DNA of 64,000 nucleotides from Domibacillus epiphyticus. GTDB lineage: Bacteria > Bacillota > Bacilli > Bacillales > Domibacillaceae. The position numbers and the translations under genes are program-made. The notes below the pieces were generated by a model. The model made no database searches. It had not been told where the DNA came from and saw only the letters and a list, made by a program, of their open reading frames with translations. Of the stretch, positions 51,825 to 61,539 are shown in pieces. The stretch spans positions 79,625 through 143,624 of the forward strand of contig NZ_MSFI01000020.1 of NCBI RefSeq assembly GCF_001975785.1. The letters are read 5' to 3'. Within the stretch, counting starts at the first letter, position 1, and every line of letters begins with the position of its first letter.

Positions 51825-52829
51825 GTGATTGCTGAATACCGGAAAATGTGGGAAGCCCGAAACTGGATGAAACGAAACGAACCCTTTTTGCCAACTTGGC
51901 ATGCGTATGTCGGCTATCGGCTTGATTTATTTGAAAAACTGTCCAGGGGCATGAGTATAGATCAGGTCATCTCTGAATATGGATATGAAGACAATTTACT
52001 GCGGTCATGGGCGGATACTGGTGTTGTTTTAGATCATTTGAAAAAAAATGGTGAACAACTCATCCCATCAAAGCAAATGATGCGTTTTTTTACGCAAAAA
52101 AGTGAGGATGCGATCGGTGAATTATTGAAAGAAATGTTTGAGATGCACATGCCCGTTCTTATGAATTATCCAGACATGATCAAAACAAAAAGGAAAAGCA
52201 GCTTTAATGGTGATCATTTTGGGAAAACGGTGGCGGCCACATCCGCGCTTATTGAAAAAAGGGCGTTTCCTCATGTTGTAAAAGAATTGCAGCTGCGAAA
52301 ACCGGAATGGGTACTTGATATTGGATGCGGCACAGGCGGTTATTTGATGAAATTGGCCCGAAAGATGAATCGCGGAACATATGCAGGAGTCGATATTAGC
52401 AAAGATGTTATTGATATTGCACGAGAAAAGGCAAAAAAGTATGGGCTTGATCAGAAAGTGAGATTTTATTACGCGGATATTAACAAATGGGATGTTCCAG
52501 ACGGTTTATTTGATATCGTTATGATGAATAACCTTCTACATTATTACTCGCCGGATACCCGTGCTGATTTATTTGCACGTGTGGCTCAGCTGCTCAGTCC
52601 AAAAGGCACGGCTGTTGTGATTACACCGCTTTACTTGGAAAAAGGCGGCCGCCGTTTTTCTGCGGCATTTAATTCCTTTATGGAAGCACACGATAATTTA
52701 TATCCTCTTCCGAAACGTAAGGAGCTCGTTCAAGATGCCAAAGCAGCAGGATTGAAACTGAAGGCGGTAAAGACGGTTGTACGTGAAGGAAGCTGGTACT
52801 GTATGAGTTTTTCGAAAAAGAAAGTATAA
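51825..52829 (+). CDS. SAM-dependent methyltransferase with N-terminal helical domain
   Basis: A 334-residue protein. The N-terminal ~130 residues are helical and resemble the dimerisation or winged-helix part of small-molecule O-methyltransferases. The SAM-binding domain (about 150-290) has motif I WVLDIGCGTGGYLMKLAR (about 163-180) and GVDISKDVIDIAREK. Substrate is unknown. The start is GTG with GGAGGAAAA upstream. The stop touches a reading frame leading to dat, and dat begins 32 bases on, so the two may be cotranscribed. Confidence 0.85.
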   Translation: MIAEYRKMWEARNWMKRNEPFLPTWHAYVGYRLDLFEKLSRGMSIDQVISEYGYEDNLLRSWADTGVVLDHLKKNGEQLIPSKQMMRFFTQKSEDAIGELLKEMFEMHMPVLMNYPDMIKTKRKSSFNGDHFGKTVAATSALIEKRAFPHVVKELQLRKPEWVLDIGCGTGGYLMKLARKMNRGTYAGVDISKDVIDIAREKAKKYGLDQKVRFYYADINKWDVPDGLFDIVMMNNLLHYYSPDTRADLFARVAQLLSPKGTAVVITPLYLEKGGRRFSAAFNSFMEAHDNLYPLPKRKELVQDAKAAGLKLKAVKTVVREGSWYCMSFSKKKV

Positions 52830-52861
52830 TGGAAAAAACAAATGAAAAGAGGCTTCTGAGC

Positions 52862-53692
52862 ATGGCAATTGCATATTTGAATGGGAAAATTATCAGTTCA
52901 AACGATCCGGTGCTGCCAATTGATGAACGCGGCCACCAGTTTGGCGACGGTGTTTACGAGGTGATCCGCGTTTATAATGGGCGGGTGTTTATGATGCCTG
53001 AACATATGGAACGATTTTTTAAAAGTGCTGAAGCAATAAAGCTGAATGTCGGAAAAAGCAGCGAAGAAATTATGGCGATTGTCGATGATTTAATTGAGCG
53101 GAGCGGATTGCAGGACTGTGACGTTTATATGCAGGCAACACGCGGTATCGCGCCGCGCAATCATTTATTTCCGAATGTACCGGCATCTATTTCAATGACC
53201 GTAAAACCTTCTAAGCATGTAAATGAAGAAGTACGCGAGAGCGGGGCGAAAATAAAATTGCTGCCGGATGAACGCTGGCAAAACTGCTGGATTAAGTCGC
53301 TGAATTTGCTGCCGAATATTTTAGCGAAACAGGAAGCGTTTGAATCGGGCGCTCTTGAAGCAGTCCTGATCCGCGATGGGTATATTACGGAAGGCTCAAG
53401 TTCGAACTTTTTCATTGTAAAAAATGGAGAAATTTTAACCGCTCCGGCAACTAATCACATTTTGCACGGGATCACTCGCATTGCAGTGAAAGAAATGGCG
53501 CTAGAGCTGGATATCCCTTTTCGTGAGCAGGCTTTTACTTCGGATGAATTGCTAGCGGCCGATGAGGCTTTTCTAACAAGCACGACACAGGAGATTTTGC
53601 CGGTTGTCGAAGTGGACGGACAAAAAATAGGAAATGGCAAGCCGGGTGAGGTTGTAAAGAAACTATATGAATTGTTTTTAGAAAAAATGTAA
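52862..53692 (+). CDS. dat: D-amino acid aminotransferase
   Basis: A 276-residue fold-type IV PLP enzyme that swaps amino groups between D-alanine, D-glutamate and keto acids, supplying D-glutamate for peptidoglycan. Lys145 in CWIKSLNLLPN matches the PLP lysine of the Bacillus enzyme at the same number. Other marks are DERGHQFGDGVYEVIRVY (21-38) and the PLP-phosphate loop EGSSSNFF. The frame is open from 52829, but the family start and an AGAGG site support ATG at 52862. Confidence 0.93.
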   Translation: MAIAYLNGKIISSNDPVLPIDERGHQFGDGVYEVIRVYNGRVFMMPEHMERFFKSAEAIKLNVGKSSEEIMAIVDDLIERSGLQDCDVYMQATRGIAPRNHLFPNVPASISMTVKPSKHVNEEVRESGAKIKLLPDERWQNCWIKSLNLLPNILAKQEAFESGALEAVLIRDGYITEGSSSNFFIVKNGEILTAPATNHILHGITRIAVKEMALELDIPFREQAFTSDELLAADEAFLTSTTQEILPVVEVDGQKIGNGKPGEVVKKLYELFLEKM

Positions 53693-53700
53693 GGGTGGAA

Positions 53701-53830
53701 GTCCGGATTCTGTCCTTTTTTGGCCGAATTATTTCAATCAGGGCCGGAATATACAACCTTTAGGCCGAATTCACGGGAATCCGGCCTAAAGGGTAAGAAA
53801 TCCGGCTTAAAATCAGAAAATCCGGCCATC
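53701..53830. repeat. Cluster of intergenic GGCCGGAAT-type repeats
   Basis: Six copies of a short motif in both orientations: GGCCGAATT, GGCCGGAAT, GGCCGAATT, then AATCCGGCC, AATCCGGCT and AATCCGGCC. The central pair folds into a long hairpin, CCTTTAGGCCGAATTC with GGAATCCGGCCTAAAGG (about 53756-53793). No reading frame is present. It looks like a dispersed intergenic repeat family. Confidence 0.7.
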
Positions 53831-53841
53831 AAAATAAAGAG

Positions 53842-53870
53842 AGGGGTGTCTAAAAGACAGCCCCTTTTTA
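53842..53870. terminator. Terminator between dat and the iclR gene
   Basis: AGGGGTGTCT pairs with AGACAGCCCCT (one bulge), 3-base loop, then five T; lies between converging genes. Confidence 0.85.
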
Positions 53871-53888
53871 TTTTGCCCATAAGTAATT

Positions 53889-54653
53889 TTATAGATAAAG
53901 ATAACCCAGCTTAGAAGACAGCTCTTCTGCCGTTTTCAAAAGTTGTGTTGTGGCGATTGAATTTTTTGAGCTATCTAAAACGCCGGATAATCCAATAATA
54001 CTAAGAGCTGCAACAAGGTCTTTCTTTTGATCAAAAACGGGAGCAGAAATGGCGGTGATGCCTGGCAAGTGAGATTCCGTGTAAGCATATTGATCCTTTT
54101 TAACTGTAGAAAGCAGCGAATCCAATGCTGATCGCTCCATATGATTATTCCGGAGTTCACGATCAATTAACTCTTTTGTTTTTTCAGGAGGATAAAAAGC
54201 GGCAAACACATTTCCTGTTGCACTCGTTGCCAAAGGGACAACAGAGCCGATGCGGACGTTTATGTTGATCGGTTTTCGGCTCTCTTCCCAGGTGATAAAA
54301 ATTGGTCCCTCTTTTTCAATCCAGATCGCAAGTGCAACAGTTTCGTCTAATAATTCATTCAGCTTTTTTATATAGGGAAGAGCTTTTACTCGAATATCTA
54401 CTTTTTTCATTGCATGCAATCCAATAGAAGTTAATTCATTGCCTAACGAATAACGCAAATCTGGCCCCTTTTCAAGAAACCCGATCCGGCACAAGCTGAT
54501 TAAATAGCGATATATTTGACTTTTTGGCATATCGCATAATTTAGATAGTTCAGTAATCGTTAAAGGTTCATCCGCTAACGAAACAGCCTTTACAATCGAA
54601 AAACCGGATTCGATTGATTGAATTCCTTTTTTTTCTTCATCTTTTACACCCAT
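53889..54653 (-). CDS. IclR-family transcriptional regulator
   Basis: A 254-residue regulator: winged helix (about 10-75; LTITELSKLCDMPKSQIYRY is the recognition part) and IclR ligand-binding domain (about 85-250; VPLATSATGNVFAAF and ITAISAPVFDQ are typical). It is divergent from the LLM monooxygenase gene, with 169 bases between the starts. An inverted repeat and a -10/-35 promoter lie in that gap. IclR proteins usually sense an aromatic or small organic acid linked to the pathway they control. GAGGG precedes the ATG. Confidence 0.92.
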   Translation of the reverse strand: MGVKDEEKKGIQSIESGFSIVKAVSLADEPLTITELSKLCDMPKSQIYRYLISLCRIGFLEKGPDLRYSLGNELTSIGLHAMKKVDIRVKALPYIKKLNELLDETVALAIWIEKEGPIFITWEESRKPININVRIGSVVPLATSATGNVFAAFYPPEKTKELIDRELRNNHMERSALDSLLSTVKKDQYAYTESHLPGITAISAPVFDQKKDLVAALSIIGLSGVLDSSKNSIATTQLLKTAEELSSKLGYLYL

Positions 54654-54732
54654 ACACGAACCCTCATTTCATCCTGTAATGCTTGGTTACCATTTTAACA
54701 CAAGGGAATTGACAGAAAACTCAAAAAAGCAG

Positions 54733-54805
54733 TTGACATTTATTTTACCCGTCAATTATACTCTGATTAACAACTTATGGTTAACAAGGTTAATCATAGT
54801 TTAAC
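54733..54805 (+). promoter_or_regulatory. Promoter of the LLM gene with inverted repeats downstream
   Basis: TTGACA (54733-54738), 18-base spacer and TATACT (54757-54762). Just downstream lie TGATTAAC (54764-54771) and GTTAATCA (54789-54796), a perfect inverted repeat with GTTAAC at 54780-54785 inside it, and a further GTTTAAC at 54799. This is a good site for a roadblock or activator-type operator of the divergent IclR protein. Confidence 0.75.
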
Positions 54806-54822
54806 AAAAGGGGGAAGTAAAG

Positions 54823-55905
54823 ATGAAATTTGGCTATTTTACATTGACGGACAATCCAAGCATTTATGGGGATGAGCGGAAAGATTCTAATCAAATGATT
54901 AAAGACCTTGTTGAGCAGTGTGTGTATGCGGAAGAATTAGGCTTTAATTCTGTATGGGTACCAGAACATCATTTCAGCGCACTTGGAGTATTACCATCTC
55001 CTTCTGTTTTTTTGGCCCATGTTGCAGCGAGAACGAGTAAAGTCCAGCTGGCTCCAGCGACCGTGTTACTTCCAGCCAGTCATCCAATCCGCATGGCAGA
55101 GGAATACGCATTGCTTGATTTATTAAGTGACGGAAGAGCCATTTTCTCAGCGGGAAGAGGGTACGACAAACGGGAGTACGATGTGTTCCAGGTAGATTTC
55201 AACAATAGCAGAGAAATCTTTTTTGAACAGTTAGACATTATTAAGAAAGCATGGACACAGCCTTCAATTTCTTATGATGGACAATTCTATAAATTCCCTG
55301 AAATCGAGTTGACACCGACCCCTGTCCAGAACCCTCACCCGCCAATTTATGTAGCCGCTTTCAGTGAGCCATCTGTTTTAAAAGCTGCGGAAATGGGTGA
55401 ACATGTTATTTTTGCACCTTTTGCTGCATCGATGGTTTTTGGAAGCGTTACCAATGCCGTTGCTAAATTTAAAGAAGAATCGGAAAAGCACGGTTTTAAA
55501 GAGAAACAAGCAAAATGTTCATTTTTCTTGAATGTAACGGATTCGGAAGAAGAGGTTCAAAGAACGAAAGAGCGGATGCTTAAATATTTTAGAGGCCTTG
55601 TTCCTGCATTTCCTGGAGATCCCAAAACAGCTCCACCGCATATTCGTTATTTTGTTGATATCGTTGAAAAGCTTAAAAAGATGCAAATAGAGGATTTGAG
55701 CGAAAACAGCATTATTGTTGGAGATGCTGACTATGTTACGGCAAAATTGAAAGAAATTGAAGAAACAGGGATTGAAGAAGTCATCATTTATTTTGATTTT
55801 GGCGGACTGTCTCATTCAGAAACAATGGCAGCGATGGAACGTTTTTCTAAACAAGTTTTGCCTCGCTTTGAAGAAAAAAATATCAAAGTTGAAACACGAG
55901 TTTAA
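54823..55905 (+). CDS. LLM-class (luciferase-like) flavin-dependent monooxygenase
   Basis: A 360-residue bacterial-luciferase-fold protein (TIM barrel) using reduced FMN from a partner reductase. YAEELGFNSVWVPEHHFS near residues 35-52 is the typical N-terminal signature, and AGRGYDKREYDVF near 110-122 and the NPHPPIYVAAFS segment follow the family pattern. Such enzymes oxidise alkanes, sulfonates, aldehydes or ring systems. The cluster also encodes a riboflavin kinase, an aromatic-acid-type MFS carrier and a flavin reductase, so a two-component monooxygenase is likely. The substrate is unknown. AGGGGG lies 8 bases before the ATG. Confidence 0.9.
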   Translation: MKFGYFTLTDNPSIYGDERKDSNQMIKDLVEQCVYAEELGFNSVWVPEHHFSALGVLPSPSVFLAHVAARTSKVQLAPATVLLPASHPIRMAEEYALLDLLSDGRAIFSAGRGYDKREYDVFQVDFNNSREIFFEQLDIIKKAWTQPSISYDGQFYKFPEIELTPTPVQNPHPPIYVAAFSEPSVLKAAEMGEHVIFAPFAASMVFGSVTNAVAKFKEESEKHGFKEKQAKCSFFLNVTDSEEEVQRTKERMLKYFRGLVPAFPGDPKTAPPHIRYFVDIVEKLKKMQIEDLSENSIIVGDADYVTAKLKEIEETGIEEVIIYFDFGGLSHSETMAAMERFSKQVLPRFEEKNIKVETRV

Positions 55906-55989
55906 CATGTAATCCGCAGGGAGTATGACGGCCATTCGCAGTCATCTCCCTGCAATGCTCTCCGGTACTAAAAGTAAGAGGTGACGATA

Positions 55990-56202
55990 ATGAACATTGA
56001 ACATGTGATTCTTGACTATTTAAGAAAACATCCAGGTGCCAGTGCTAAAAAGATTTTAACGTTTTTTGATTTATTTGATTCTCAGTTTATAGAAAAAAAT
56101 ACGCTGCAAGCGGCGGTTTGTAAAAAACTTCGAACGTTAAAGAAGGAACGAAAAGTGCATAACAACGGAAATTCGTGGTACGTAATGGTGCGTAAAGGAT
56201 GA
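55990..56202 (+). CDS. Small winged-helix-like protein
   Basis: A 70-residue basic protein. IEHVILDYLRKHPGASAKK followed by LRTLKKERKVHNNGNSWYV has the look of a winged helix with a C-terminal beta hairpin. No family is assigned with confidence. GAGGTGA lies 5 bases before the ATG at 55990. It overlaps by four bases a frame leading to the riboflavin kinase gene and lies between the LLM and kinase genes, so it is probably cotranscribed and may be a regulator or an accessory protein of the cluster. Confidence 0.7.
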   Translation: MNIEHVILDYLRKHPGASAKKILTFFDLFDSQFIEKNTLQAAVCKKLRTLKKERKVHNNGNSWYVMVRKG

Positions 56203-56237
56203 TTCATAGCGGCATGTGCGGGAAAGGAGACCATAAA

Positions 56238-56681
56238 ATGTCTTCAAATAAAATAGGATTCTCCCATAAAACGATTGGGTTTTCCGGTACCGTTGTTTCT
56301 GGAAGAAAAATTGGCAAAACATTAGGTTTTCCCACGGCAAATATTTTGACCGATCAAAAAGTCTCTCTTTTAAATGGTGTGTATGGTGTCAGGATACATG
56401 TCAAGGGACAGATACACTATGGCGTAATGAATATCGGCCGCCGTCCATCATTTCAGCTTGATAATCATGAAGTATCCTGCGAAGTTCATATCTTTCACTT
56501 TAGTCAATCGATTTACAAAGAAGATGTTGAAGTGACGGTGTGCTTTTTTGTTAGGGAAGAAAAGACGTTTCCCTCCATTGAAGATTTAATACTACAAATA
56601 AAAAACGATATTAAAGACGTAAAAGAACAGTTTGTACAATCGGGCTATTCAAAAAATAGACTTTTGAAAATTGGTTCATGA
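56238..56681 (+). CDS. Stand-alone riboflavin kinase (RibF C-terminal domain only)
   Basis: A 147-residue flavokinase that makes FMN from riboflavin and ATP. TIGFSGTVVSGRKIGKTLG then FPTAN (12-35) is the family's ATP-binding signature, NIGRRPSF (65-72) is the flavin/phosphate segment and Glu82 in SCEVHIF is the catalytic base. The N-terminal FMN adenylyltransferase domain of the usual ~310-residue RibF is absent. GGAAAGGAG lies 8 bases before the ATG at 56238. Its place between an LLM monooxygenase and a flavin reductase suggests a dedicated FMN supply. The closest known parallel is RibR in the B. subtilis yt operon, also a monofunctional kinase near flavin monooxygenases. Confidence 0.9.
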   Translation: MSSNKIGFSHKTIGFSGTVVSGRKIGKTLGFPTANILTDQKVSLLNGVYGVRIHVKGQIHYGVMNIGRRPSFQLDNHEVSCEVHIFHFSQSIYKEDVEVTVCFFVREEKTFPSIEDLILQIKNDIKDVKEQFVQSGYSKNRLLKIGS

Positions 56682-56788
56682 AGCTTCATTTGGTTTAGAA
56701 CAGGGTTGGATGGGACAAATATGGCGATTATTGAAAACGCTATCAATATTCGATTTTCTTTTTAGTATCCATTTCAAGGGGGTATTGT

Positions 56789-58156
56789 ATGCGATCCATT
56801 AATATGATCAAAACGATCGATGATTCAAAGTTTAATTCCTTTCAGGCCTCTATATTATTTTGGTGCGGCTTTATCATAGCTTTTGACGGTTATGATCTTG
56901 TTATATATGGTTCTGTCGTTCCGGCTTTAATTGAGGAATGGTCGTTAACGCCTACACAAGCGGGAACATTAGGAAGCTATGCTTTAGTTGGGATGATGAT
57001 GGGGGCCTTAATTTTTGGGCCGTTAGCAGACAAAATAGGAAGAAAAAAAGTGATTTTATTTTGTGTAGCGATGTTTAGTATTTTCACTGGAATCGCTGGC
57101 TTTGCTTCAGGACCTGCGGAATTTGGTATTTACCGGTTTATTGCTGGATTGGGGTTGGGCGGGGTGATGCCGAATACTGTGGCTTTAATGACGGAATACT
57201 CACCCAAATCGCTTAAAAATACACTAGTAACGATTATGTTTAGTGGATATTCTGTCGGGGGAATGTTATCCGCCGGACTTGCTATTTATTTAATTCCTGA
57301 CTTTGGCTGGCAATCGATCTTTTTTGTAGGTGCTATCCCGTTATTATTTTTGCCTATTATGTACAAAACACTGCCGGAGTCACCAAATTTTCTATTAATG
57401 AAAAAAGATGAGAAACAAGTAAGAAAAGTATTATCAAAAATTGATCCGATGTATCAATACAAACAAGGCGATCACTTTGAGGGAGCCAACCAAAAACAAG
57501 AGGGTATTCCGATCGTTTCTCTATTTAAAGAGAGGCGTGCGTTAAGCACAGTGATGATTTGGATCGCTTTTTTTATGTGCTTACTGATGATTTACGGTTT
57601 AAACACCTGGCTGCCAAAATTGATGGTTGAAGCAGGCTATCCGATCAGCTCAAGCTTAATATTTTTATTATTGCTAAATTTTGGCGCAATATTTGGCGCT
57701 GTTTTCGGCGGGTGGATGGCCGACCGCTGGGGTGCGAAACGCATTCTTATTTTGTTTTTTATCACTGGCGCACTTTCGCTCAGTATGCTGGGGTTTAAAG
57801 CGCCAATTCTTATTTTGTATACGTTAGTTGCTATAGCGGGGGCTTCAACCATCGGAACGCAAATTATTGCCAATGCTTACGTATCTCAATATTATCCAAC
57901 TGAAATGCGTTCTAGCGGGGTTGGCTGGGCCCTTGGGGTTGGACGTACTGGGGCAATCATTGGTCCCATAATGGGGGGAGTATTGTTAACGATGAGCCTT
58001 CCAACATTCCAAAACTTTTTGGTGTTTGCAATACCGGGAGTCATCGGAGCCATTTGTATTATGGTTGTTCAAGAAAAGTATTCATCATCCGCTAAATCTG
58101 CTCGGGCAGCGGAAAATGCAGAAATTCCAGCTCTTCAAAGAGAAACGAAGATTTAA
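56789..58156 (+). CDS. MFS transporter of the aromatic acid:H+ symporter type
   Basis: A 455-residue, 12-segment MFS protein. The helix 1 motif FIIAFDGYDLVIYGSVVPAL (about 28-47) is characteristic of the AAHS family (PcaK, BenK), and the loop GPLADKIGRKKVI follows helix 2. AAHS carriers take up aromatic or related acids with protons. It lies within the flavin cluster between the riboflavin kinase and the flavin reductase, so it probably imports the monooxygenase substrate. GGGGG lies 6 bases before the ATG. Confidence 0.9.
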   Translation: MRSINMIKTIDDSKFNSFQASILFWCGFIIAFDGYDLVIYGSVVPALIEEWSLTPTQAGTLGSYALVGMMMGALIFGPLADKIGRKKVILFCVAMFSIFTGIAGFASGPAEFGIYRFIAGLGLGGVMPNTVALMTEYSPKSLKNTLVTIMFSGYSVGGMLSAGLAIYLIPDFGWQSIFFVGAIPLLFLPIMYKTLPESPNFLLMKKDEKQVRKVLSKIDPMYQYKQGDHFEGANQKQEGIPIVSLFKERRALSTVMIWIAFFMCLLMIYGLNTWLPKLMVEAGYPISSSLIFLLLLNFGAIFGAVFGGWMADRWGAKRILILFFITGALSLSMLGFKAPILILYTLVAIAGASTIGTQIIANAYVSQYYPTEMRSSGVGWALGVGRTGAIIGPIMGGVLLTMSLPTFQNFLVFAIPGVIGAICIMVVQEKYSSSAKSARAAENAEIPALQRETKI

Positions 58157-58189
58157 AAAACATGATTAGTATAAAAGGAGAGAAGAACC

Positions 58190-58690
58190 ATGTTAAAAGA
58201 AGAAGCACAAACATTATTTAAAGAAGTAATGGGAAATTATCCTACGGGCGTGACAATTGTGACCGCAGCAGATCATAATGGGGAACCCGTAGGCTTGACT
58301 GTTAATTCATTTGCCTCGGTTTCTCTTGATCCCCTTATGATACTCTGGTCAATTGATCATAAAGTATCGACAATTAACGCGTTTACAGAAGGAAAGAAAT
58401 TTGCTGTTCATATTTTAGCCGGGGATCAGCAGGAGCTGTGTAAAACATTTGCCAGTAAAAACGTAGATCGATTTAGTACATGTGATTGGAGATTCTCTGA
58501 AAACAGCCTTCCTATTATTGAAGGTGCTTTTGCGGTATTGCAATGTAAGACATTTAAACAAGTAGAAGCGGGAGATCATACCGTTTTAATTGGAGAAGTG
58601 ATCGACATTCAAATCGAAAAGCGGGATCCAATGCTTTATCACAGAAGAAATTTTGGTTCTATCCCTGCAGAGTTTTATACGTTAACATAA
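58190..58690 (+). CDS. Flavin reductase of the two-component monooxygenase type
   Basis: A 166-residue flavin reductase-like (split-barrel) protein that reduces FMN or FAD with NAD(P)H. YPTGVTIVTAADHNGEPVGL (about 17-36) with TVNSFASVSLDPLMILWSI is the family signature, and a late FKQVEAGDHTVLIGEV completes it. It probably supplies reduced FMN to the LLM protein of the same cluster. AGGAG lies 9 bases before the ATG, 33 bases after the MFS gene. Confidence 0.92.
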   Translation: MLKEEAQTLFKEVMGNYPTGVTIVTAADHNGEPVGLTVNSFASVSLDPLMILWSIDHKVSTINAFTEGKKFAVHILAGDQQELCKTFASKNVDRFSTCDWRFSENSLPIIEGAFAVLQCKTFKQVEAGDHTVLIGEVIDIQIEKRDPMLYHRRNFGSIPAEFYTLT

Positions 58691-58710
58691 AAACGAAATG
58701 AGGGGATTTT

Positions 58711-58803
58711 ATGATTTTGTTTGAATTATTCATTCAAATAGAAACCATTAAATATACTAAAATTAAAAAAATGGATAATGAGTATCGCGATAATGTCCTT
58801 TAA
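58711..58803 (+). CDS. Possible 30-residue peptide after the flavin reductase gene
   Basis: ATG at 58711 with GAGGGG 5 bases upstream opens a 30-codon frame beginning MILFELFIQIETIKY and ending DNEYRDNVL. It follows the flavin reductase stop by 20 bases and precedes the cluster's terminator. The good ribosome binding site argues for translation. The A/T-rich sequence and lack of a known relative argue for caution. Confidence 0.35.
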   Translation: MILFELFIQIETIKYTKIKKMDNEYRDNVL

Positions 58804-58831
58804 CATGAAATCTCAAATAAATCCTGATACA

Positions 58832-58864
58832 AAACACCTGTCTTCAGCGGCAGGTGTTTCTTTT
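58832..58864 (+). terminator. Terminator of the flavin cluster
   Basis: Perfect 9-bp stem AAACACCTG/CAGGTGTTT with a 10-base loop, then CTTTT. Confidence 0.88.
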
Positions 58865-58956
58865 ATGAAAAGGGAAATTTCTCAGGAAATATTACAGGGG
58901 TAAGACGGCTGTTTAATTGACACAATAACTAGAACAATGTTGGAGGAGTGGACAGG

Positions 58957-59733
58957 ATGTTGAAACGAATCGTTTTTTTATTTTTACTTATAACCCTTTT
59001 TTGTATGCCAAATGTGCAGGCATCAGGACTGAATTATGTGGCAATCGGGGATTCGGTCGCGGCTGGACAAACACCCAGCCGGGAAATTGGAGCAGGATAT
59101 ACCGACATGATTGCCATGAGCCTCTATCGTGCTGGAGTCATCGATTCCTACTCAAAACAGTTGTCCATTCCGGGATATACGGTAAAACAGGTGACAAAAA
59201 AGGTGGGAAGTGCCGCTGGACAACGTGTCATTCAAAATTCGGACATTATGACGATTTCAGCAGGCGCAAATGACCTATTGCCGCTTTTCCAATATAATTC
59301 GGGGAGCGGTACAGTCATGTTTAATGCGATTACAACGGCGCTTGCACTGGATGGAGTGCGTGAAAATTATAAGGAGCTGCTGAATAAAATTTATGAAGTA
59401 AATCCTAACATAGACGTGTATGCAATGGGCTATTATTTTCCTTATCCTCATGTTAATGCCCATTATAAAGGCGCCGTAGGAGAGCAGCTTGCGTTGCTGA
59501 ATGAGATTATTAAACAGGAAGCCGAACGTGCAGGAGCAGCATTCGTACCGGTGGCGCATTATTTTGGAACAGATGCAGTTGATTACTTGCCAAATCCGTA
59601 CGACACTCATCCGGCACCTGCAGGCTATTTAGCCATGGCTAATGCCTTTTTAGACGTATATAATCCTGAGCTTCCAGACATTCCCGACTCAGTGCTGGGT
59701 CAACTGCCTGAACCAGTGCCGTTTGCTGAATAA
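58957..59733 (+). CDS. Secreted SGNH/GDSL-family hydrolase
   Basis: A 258-residue lipase/esterase of the SGNH family with a signal peptide (residues 1-22, ending NVQAS). Block I is VAIGDSVAAG with the nucleophilic serine, block III is SAGANDLL with the oxyanion asparagine, and block V is DTHPAPAGY with the Asp-His pair. It is probably released or wall-associated; the substrate (ester, lipid or acetylated glycan) is not known. A GTG at 58948 falls inside the GGAGGAG site, so ATG at 58957 (spacing 8) is used. Confidence 0.9.
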   Translation: MLKRIVFLFLLITLFCMPNVQASGLNYVAIGDSVAAGQTPSREIGAGYTDMIAMSLYRAGVIDSYSKQLSIPGYTVKQVTKKVGSAAGQRVIQNSDIMTISAGANDLLPLFQYNSGSGTVMFNAITTALALDGVRENYKELLNKIYEVNPNIDVYAMGYYFPYPHVNAHYKGAVGEQLALLNEIIKQEAERAGAAFVPVAHYFGTDAVDYLPNPYDTHPAPAGYLAMANAFLDVYNPELPDIPDSVLGQLPEPVPFAE

Positions 59734-59802
59734 GAGGAAATAGAGAAGGGCTGGTCTGTTGAAGGAACGTGCGTCAATCCAGAAAGAAGTATTAAAGGTG
59801 AC

Positions 59803-59836
59803 ATAACGGCGTCTTGCAAAAAGGCGTCGTTTTTGT
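59803..59836 (+). terminator. Terminator after the SGNH gene
   Basis: AACGGCGTCTT pairs with AAGGCGTCGTT using two G-T pairs, followed by a T run. Confidence 0.7.
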
Positions 59837-59855
59837 ATGAAATTGATATAAAAAA

Positions 59856-59881
59856 AACACTCCGGACAAATCCGGAGTGTT
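59856..59881 (-). terminator. Terminator of gdhA
   Basis: Perfect 11-bp stem AACACTCCGGA/TCCGGAGTGTT with a 4-base loop. On the minus strand it is followed by a run of T. It lies 12 bases after the gdhA stop. Confidence 0.93.
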
Positions 59882-59893
59882 GGAAAATCTGTA

Positions 59894-61539
<1,646 letters not shown>

